Assembly: GCA_025667525.1 (NCBI GenBank)
Contig: CM046875.1
Coordinates: 434,074,617 to 434,138,616 of the forward strand
Direction of reading: 5' to 3'
DNA from: Glebionis coronaria
Taxonomy: Eukaryota; Streptophyta; Magnoliopsida; Asterales; Asteraceae
DNA length: 64,000 bases
A program made the translations under genes and the position numbers. The stretch's first letter is position 1. Each line of letters starts with the position of its first letter. Shown piece after piece: positions 60,063-64,000 of the stretch. The notes under the pieces were generated by a model. That model made no database searches, was not told the DNA's origin, and saw only the letters and a list, made by a program, of their open reading frames with translations.

Positions 60063-60680
60063 AGACCTGACATCATGTTTGCTGTGTGTGCATGTGCACG
60101 CCATCAAGTGACTCCCAAAGCATGTCACCTTTTTGCTGTGAAGAGAATTTTTAGGTACCTAAGATGTTATCCAGATCTTGGCTTGTGGTACCCAAAAGAT
60201 TCTCCATTGGACCTTATTGCATATTCAGACAGTGACTATGGTGGTGACAAGTTTGATAGGAAATCCACAACTGGTGGATGTCAATTTCTTGGGAGCAGAT
60301 TAATATCTTGGCAATGCAAGAAACAAACAGTGGTGGCAAACTCTACAACTGAAGAAGAATATGTGGCTGCAGCAGCATGTTGTGGACAAGTCTTATGGAT
60401 TCAGAACCAGCTGTTGGATTATGGGTATAATTTTATGCATACCAAGATTTTTGTAGACAATAACAGTACTTTATGCATTATTAAAAATCCTGTACATCAT
60501 TCTAAAACCAAACACATAGAAATTAGACATCATTTTATAAGAGATTGCTTTGAGAAAGGTTTAATACAACTAGATAGGGTAGCCACAGAAGACAATGTGG
60601 CTGATTTATTAACTAAACCTTTTGATGCTGGAAGATTTCAATATTTGGTAACAAATATTGGAATGGTTAATCTCACTTAA
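60063..60680 (+). pseudogene. pol: S1 RT end and RNase H
   Basis: Continues in frame after the TGA at 60060. Motifs: RPDIMFAVCACARHQV, AVKRIFRYLR, YSDSDYGGDKFDRKSTTGG (first Asp), WQCKKQTVVANSTTEEEYVA (Glu), VDNNSTLCIIKNPVHHSKTK, then HIEIRHHFIRD and NVADLLTKPFDAGRFQYL. It ends at TAA after GMVNLT, the normal end of copia pol. RNase H residues appear intact. Confidence 0.93.
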
Positions 60681-60773
60681 TATGTGTTTTGGAACCTTTT
60701 TGTAAAAGTATGTACAGGATAATGCATTGTTATTGATCTTTGTGATGATTTAGATTTTCCACTTTATTTTTCT

Positions 60774-60894
60774 AACACTGACAAAGGTAAATGTAACGCT
60801 GTTAAGTGTTATTTTGCCGTTGTTAGAGATATTATTGTCTAACACTGACAAGAGTTCCTTCAACGCTGATAAGTGTTGTCGGTACGCTGTCAGC
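60774..60894 (+). repeat. 21-bp-spaced motif cluster 6 (non-coding, after pol)
   Basis: Cores start at 60775, 60796, 60817, 60842, 60863, 60884 (21, 21, 25, 21, 21). Copies are more degenerate (AACACTGACAAAG, AACGCTGTTAAG, CCGTTGTTAG), as expected without coding constraint, but the spacing is kept. Confidence 0.82.
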
Positions 60895-61532
60895 AACAAA
60901 TGTTAGTTTTGTGGTTTTCATCTAAATGTGTAGGTAGGTGGTAGCTTTATGCCATTGGATACAGAGTTGCTTATGGATCTTTGAAGAGCTATTTGGACAT
61001 GTTTTGTTTATAGATGATGGTTGGAATATTTATATTCCTATCTTGACATAAATTTTTAATGTTCATTTATATTTTGAGAACTCATGTATCATAGTTTGAG
61101 GGGAGGTTAAGGAACCTTTAGGATTTTTGGGTATCCATATGATACTCTTATCACAATTCTAGATTGTGTCCACAGGTGAGTATGGGTTAGTTTTACTAAA
61201 CCATGAGGCACTGTAGCATGCATAGTATATCAACTTTGCATGCTGCCAAGACATTTTTGGCCTAGAATTGGTTGTGGTCTGTTGGGAGACTTGGGAATCC
61301 TTTTGATATGGGTTTTACCTGGGAGTAACAAGGATTTTATAAGGTAACTTGGTTGTTAAGAATTTTGGTTAGCAAGGGACACTAGAGGACTGTTATGTCT
61401 ATCTTGCTTATGCAAGTGTGCATAACTGGACAGTGCTTGCCGCCCTATGATAATTATCAGCTTTTGGTTATCTTCTCTAGGATAAATTACTTGTTAAGGT
61501 CATTTTTCACTTTTTAAAATAATTTTATTTTT

Positions 61533-61656
61533 GGACGCTGACAAGATTTTTCCAAGCGTTGTTGTGACCAAATTGGACGCTGACATGGCTTTAGGCGAAC
61601 GTTGACAAGATTATAGCCGTTGGGCGTTGATGGGTTATATTTGACCGTTGACAATC
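61533..61656 (+). repeat. 21-bp-spaced motif cluster 7 (non-coding, before the 3' ORF)
   Basis: Cores start at 61535, 61556, 61577, 61599, 61624, 61645 (21, 21, 22, 25, 21). It lies about 170-290 bp upstream of the internal TATA box, similar to cluster 1 relative to the LTR TATA box. Confidence 0.82.
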
Positions 61657-61826
61657 AATGGGACCTACCCAGTTGTTACTTTTTGACATATTTTCAAGCC
61701 GTAATTTTAGGAGTTGTTACTTTCATTAAATGCATGAGATAACTTATAACTTTTTCAATATTTTCATGATTAGTTTTTGAAAATCTTTGCCTATTTTTGG
61801 GCCAATCACATGCATTCATCCACTCC

Positions 61827-61833
61827 TATAAAT
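61827..61833 (+). promoter_or_regulatory. Putative internal TATA box before the S1 3' ORF
   Basis: CTCCTATAAATTTGG. It lies 105 bp upstream of ATG 61932, followed by a pyrimidine- and A-rich leader (CTTTTCTCTTATCAACC), the look of an ordinary plant core promoter. CATGCA at 61809 is an RY-like element. Confidence 0.55.
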
Positions 61834-61931
61834 TTGGCTCCTATTTTTAAACAGGGTATCTATAATTCTTGTCTAACACTTTTCTCTTATCAACCTTCAT
61901 CTTTTATACTTCAAATTAACAGCTTTCATCA

Positions 61932-64000
61932 ATGGCACCAAGATTTAACTCAGCAGAATTGGATTTGGGGTTCAAGTCTCAACACAACATGATTGCTTAT
62001 CTTGTTGCTGATAATACTTTGTTCCCTCAATACACACAGATGGTGGAGTATTTGAACGCATCCCCATTAAGGTATGCTCTTTCTCATGCACCACTCATTC
62101 CAGTCACACACATTAAACAGTTTTGGAACACTGTCAGTTCCTCAACAGTTAATGGAGTGACCACATTAACTTCTATTGTTCATGGGAGATCTTGGGTGGT
62201 TACTGAGGCCTTGGTACGTCAGGCCTTGCATCTTGATGATGCTGATGGTGTAACCCTTCTTCCCATATCTGAAATAGAACAAGGGCTTAGGGCTTTGGGA
62301 TACCCTATTCCTGATGAAGGTACTCTTAATAAGTACCATAAGCAGGAATTTCCCCCAGCCTGGAAGTACCTCATTCACATTCTCCTTCAATGTTTGAGTC
62401 CCAAAATGTACTGCACACAATGAGATCAATAGATCCATTGCAACTGCTATTGTGTGTATTGCAACAGGGCAAAAATATAACTGGTCTAAAATGATTTTTG
62501 AAGGAATGTGTAAAAACAAGGGGACAAAAATGACTTTAGCTTATCCCCGTTTTCTGCAAATGGTTTTTGATGCACAAAGATATTGTTCAAGGGATCACAA
62601 TGATTTTTATAAAATCCCTGAACAAAAGAAGGCTATTTTTACCAAGATGAACTCACCACCTCATAGAGATCTACCTTTGACCCCAGCTATGCTTGCTGTT
62701 ATTGCAGCAACACAACCCCAACCAGACCCCCAACCTCATATTGACCCTCACCCACAACTTGAACCTATCCCTGAACCTTTACCCTCACCTGACCAAATGC
62801 AAATAGATCAAAATCCCTTTGACGCTGACACATCTAATGTGGGCGTTGATGTGCCTATTTCCACCACTGACACCCAACCATCACAATCCCAAACACCCCT
62901 TAACCAACCCACATCTACACCTTCTTCTACACCATCTTCCACACCACCTGAATATAGGTTGATTAAACGCCAAAGGACTGCTGGAGTGTTCTCCTCTGGT
63001 GGTCCTAGCCATGAAGCAGAGAGAACCACCACCACAAGTGTGGCTGGTGACCTGGATGAGGCTGGGGCTATTGATACAGGCTTAGAAGCTGGTCAAGACA
63101 GTCCCAACATCATTAAGACCTCATCCATGCCCAATGAACCTGACTTGGGAGGTCAAATCCGCATTTTGGAAGAGGGCAGACTGGAACCAATGACGCTTTT
63201 GGAATTGACGGCTGTCTGCATTAGCTTGCAAAAGCAGAATGCAGACTTAGTACAAATTGTCAGTAACCAAGGCCTTGAACTCAAAGAATTGAGGGAGAGG
63301 ATTGTTGTTTTGGAGAGTGCTCATTCAAGGGGAGGTATGGAGGAGTCTTCCAAAGGGGAGGAAGATCAAAGAAATCTGAGTGATAAGAGCAGTCAAGATG
63401 GTCAATCATTGGATGTTGCTGAAGCTCTTACTACTTTGAAGGAACAAACAGGTTTTGATACGTCCTTGTTCTCTCCAACCAATTTAAATTTATCATTTAC
63501 AGATATGTTGAGAGAGGTTACACAAGGCGCTGAGGGAAAATATTTGAGCGTTGATAAGACAAGTTTGGACGCTGACAGAAGTATTTTGGGCGCTGATAGA
63601 GGAAATTTGGGCGTTGACAGATCTGCATATGGAGGTGATGTATTCCAGTCATCATCTATCATCAAAGATGTTCCTACTCAGGTATTATCATCTACCCTAC
63701 CAACAATTGCACCAACAGATAAGGGTAAGGGTAAGTTGGTAGAAGAAATTGTTCCAAAGAATGCAGCTCAGGTTGAATTTGATAGAAGATTGGCTGAGCA
63801 AATGATGGAACAAGGTGAAAAGGAAAAGTCACCATTTGTTGTGACTTCTGAAGAAGAAAGTGATGGAGCTAGCTCAGATTCAAGTGTGATGATTGTTGAA
63901 CCAGAAAGACTTGAGTATGGTGATGAGCTTGCTAGGGAAAAGCTGAGAGATTTAAAGTTGCAGATTGATTTTGATATGCCAGAAGTGGTTCAGATGTACA
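61932..64000 (+). pseudogene. S1 3' ORF ('env-like' position), plant-transposon-protein-like domain, one frameshift, open at window end
   Basis: Starts at ATG 61932 (TCAATGGCACC context). Codons 1-158 contain an alpha/beta domain I associate with the post-pol ORF of SIRE-type elements: SPLRYALSHAPLIPVTHIKQ, FWNTVSSSTVNG, LVRQALHLDDADG, FPPAWKYLIHILLQCLSPK. One extra A at 62403-62406 shifts the frame; the next frame continues the domain (NEINRSIATAIVCIATGQKY, MIFEGMCKNKGTK, LAYPRFLQMVFDAQ) and stays open for over 520 codons to 64000. That part has a Pro/Thr-rich linker, a coiled coil (about 63226-63320, LQKQNADLVQIVSNQGLELK), motif clusters 8 and 9, and acidic and Lys-rich tails. No signal peptide or membrane helix is seen, so an envelope role is unlikely. 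Function unknown. Confidence 0.8.
62820..63621 (+). repeat. 21-bp-spaced motif clusters 8 and 9 (S1 3' ORF)
   Basis: Cores start at 62822, 62843, 62864 (21, 21) and 63527, 63548, 63569, 63590, 63611 (four intervals of exactly 21). The second group reads GAEGKYL, SVDKTSL, DADRSIL, GADRGNL, GVDRSAY: perfect heptads with only the first four positions conserved. Confidence 0.92.

Larger units (their letters stand above)
60681..61931 (+). other. S1 spacer between pol and the 3' ORF
   Basis: 1.25 kb without a convincing ORF. It holds motif cluster 6 (60774-60894), a PPT-like GAGGGGAGG at 61098-61106, motif cluster 7 (61533-61656) and a TATA box at 61827. This is long for a copia pol-to-ORF gap and has the layout of a gene promoter at its end. 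Confidence 0.75.
53538..64000 (+). mobile_element. Ty1/copia LTR retrotransposon S1 (SIRE/Maximus-like) with extra 3' ORF; 3' end outside window
   Basis: At least 10.46 kb: 525-bp LTR, PBS, telo-box leader, gag, zinc knuckle, protease, integrase, RT, RNase H in the Ty1/copia order, a 1.25-kb spacer, then a second long ORF. The post-pol ORF and large size point to the SIRE/Maximus lineage (established feature of that group). Coding is broken by two frameshifts and one TGA in gag-pol and by one frameshift in the 3' ORF. The element carries 43 copies of a 21-bp-spaced motif. The 3' LTR is beyond 64000, so age cannot be estimated. Confidence 0.9.

Noticed and set aside
53569..63621. The 21-bp-spaced arrays as a CRISPR array or simple satellite
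   Set aside because: Repeats are too short and degenerate, clusters are spread through coding and non-coding parts of a plant retrotransposon, and no cas-like gene exists here.
61932..64000. Retroviral-type envelope protein
   Set aside because: No signal peptide, membrane helix or cleavage-like site is visible; only the position after pol recalls env.
1..64000. Host genes, tRNA or rRNA genes
   Set aside because: No cloverleaf, rRNA block or non-transposon protein family could be recognised; all long frames belong to the retroelements.

Overview
This window is plant nuclear DNA made almost entirely of nested LTR retrotransposons; I see no host gene, rRNA or tRNA. The protein styles (Ty3/gypsy polyproteins with a chromodomain-like tail, a SIRE-like Ty1/copia element with an extra 3' ORF, an Athila-like gag) suggest a large-genome eudicot. 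From memory of similar proteins I would guess Asteraceae, but that is inference. Names used below: G1, G2, G3 (gypsy elements), N1, N2 (internally deleted gypsy-type elements), F (an LTR stub), M1 (a MITE), A1 (Athila-like fragment), S1 (copia element).

Layout. 1-22885 is G1 (+ strand): 5' LTR cut by the window edge, PBS, an acidic coiled-coil ORF ('ORF0'), gag-pol with one in-frame TAG, PPT and 3' LTR. G2 (7241-18571, - strand) sits in the G1 integrase zinc-finger region with a perfect 5-bp target duplication (GCTAG). G2 is the youngest insertion: its LTRs differ by about 6 substitutions over 3 kb, against about 19 over 2.2 kb for G1. 22886-23104 is LTR stub F. 23105-43018 is N1 (+), split by G3 (23489-35206, - strand, target duplication ATATA). 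The N1 LTR carries a 905-bp PIF/Harbinger-type MITE just upstream of its TATA box. 43378-51345 is N2, related to N1. 51346-52334 is an Athila-like gag/protease fragment. 52335-53537 is unassigned. 53538 to the window end is S1: 525-bp LTR, PBS, telo-box leader, gag, pol, a 1.25-kb spacer with its own TATA box, and a second long ORF running off the window.

Main points. (1) S1 carries 43 copies of a short motif, core (A/G)CG(C/T)TGA(C/T)A(A/G), in nine clusters spaced at 21 bp (26 of 34 intervals) or 15 bp (5 of 34). It lies in the LTR U3, in coding linkers, in non-coding spacer and in the 3' ORF; wherever it is coding it reads in one frame, giving a heptad (S/N/G/D)(A/V)D(K/R)xxx. Clusters precede both TATA boxes of S1. 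(2) The G2 gag is split by two short GT-AG introns (85 and 74 bp) whose removal keeps one frame. (3) G1, N1 and N2 all have a coiled-coil ORF between PBS and gag. (4) N1 and N2 both lack protease-RT-RNase H, and G3 has a ruined interior between similar LTRs, so several families look non-autonomous. (5) A small stem-loop (GTGAG / TTCATAGC loop / CTCAC) recurs in the LTRs of G1, G3, N1 and N2.
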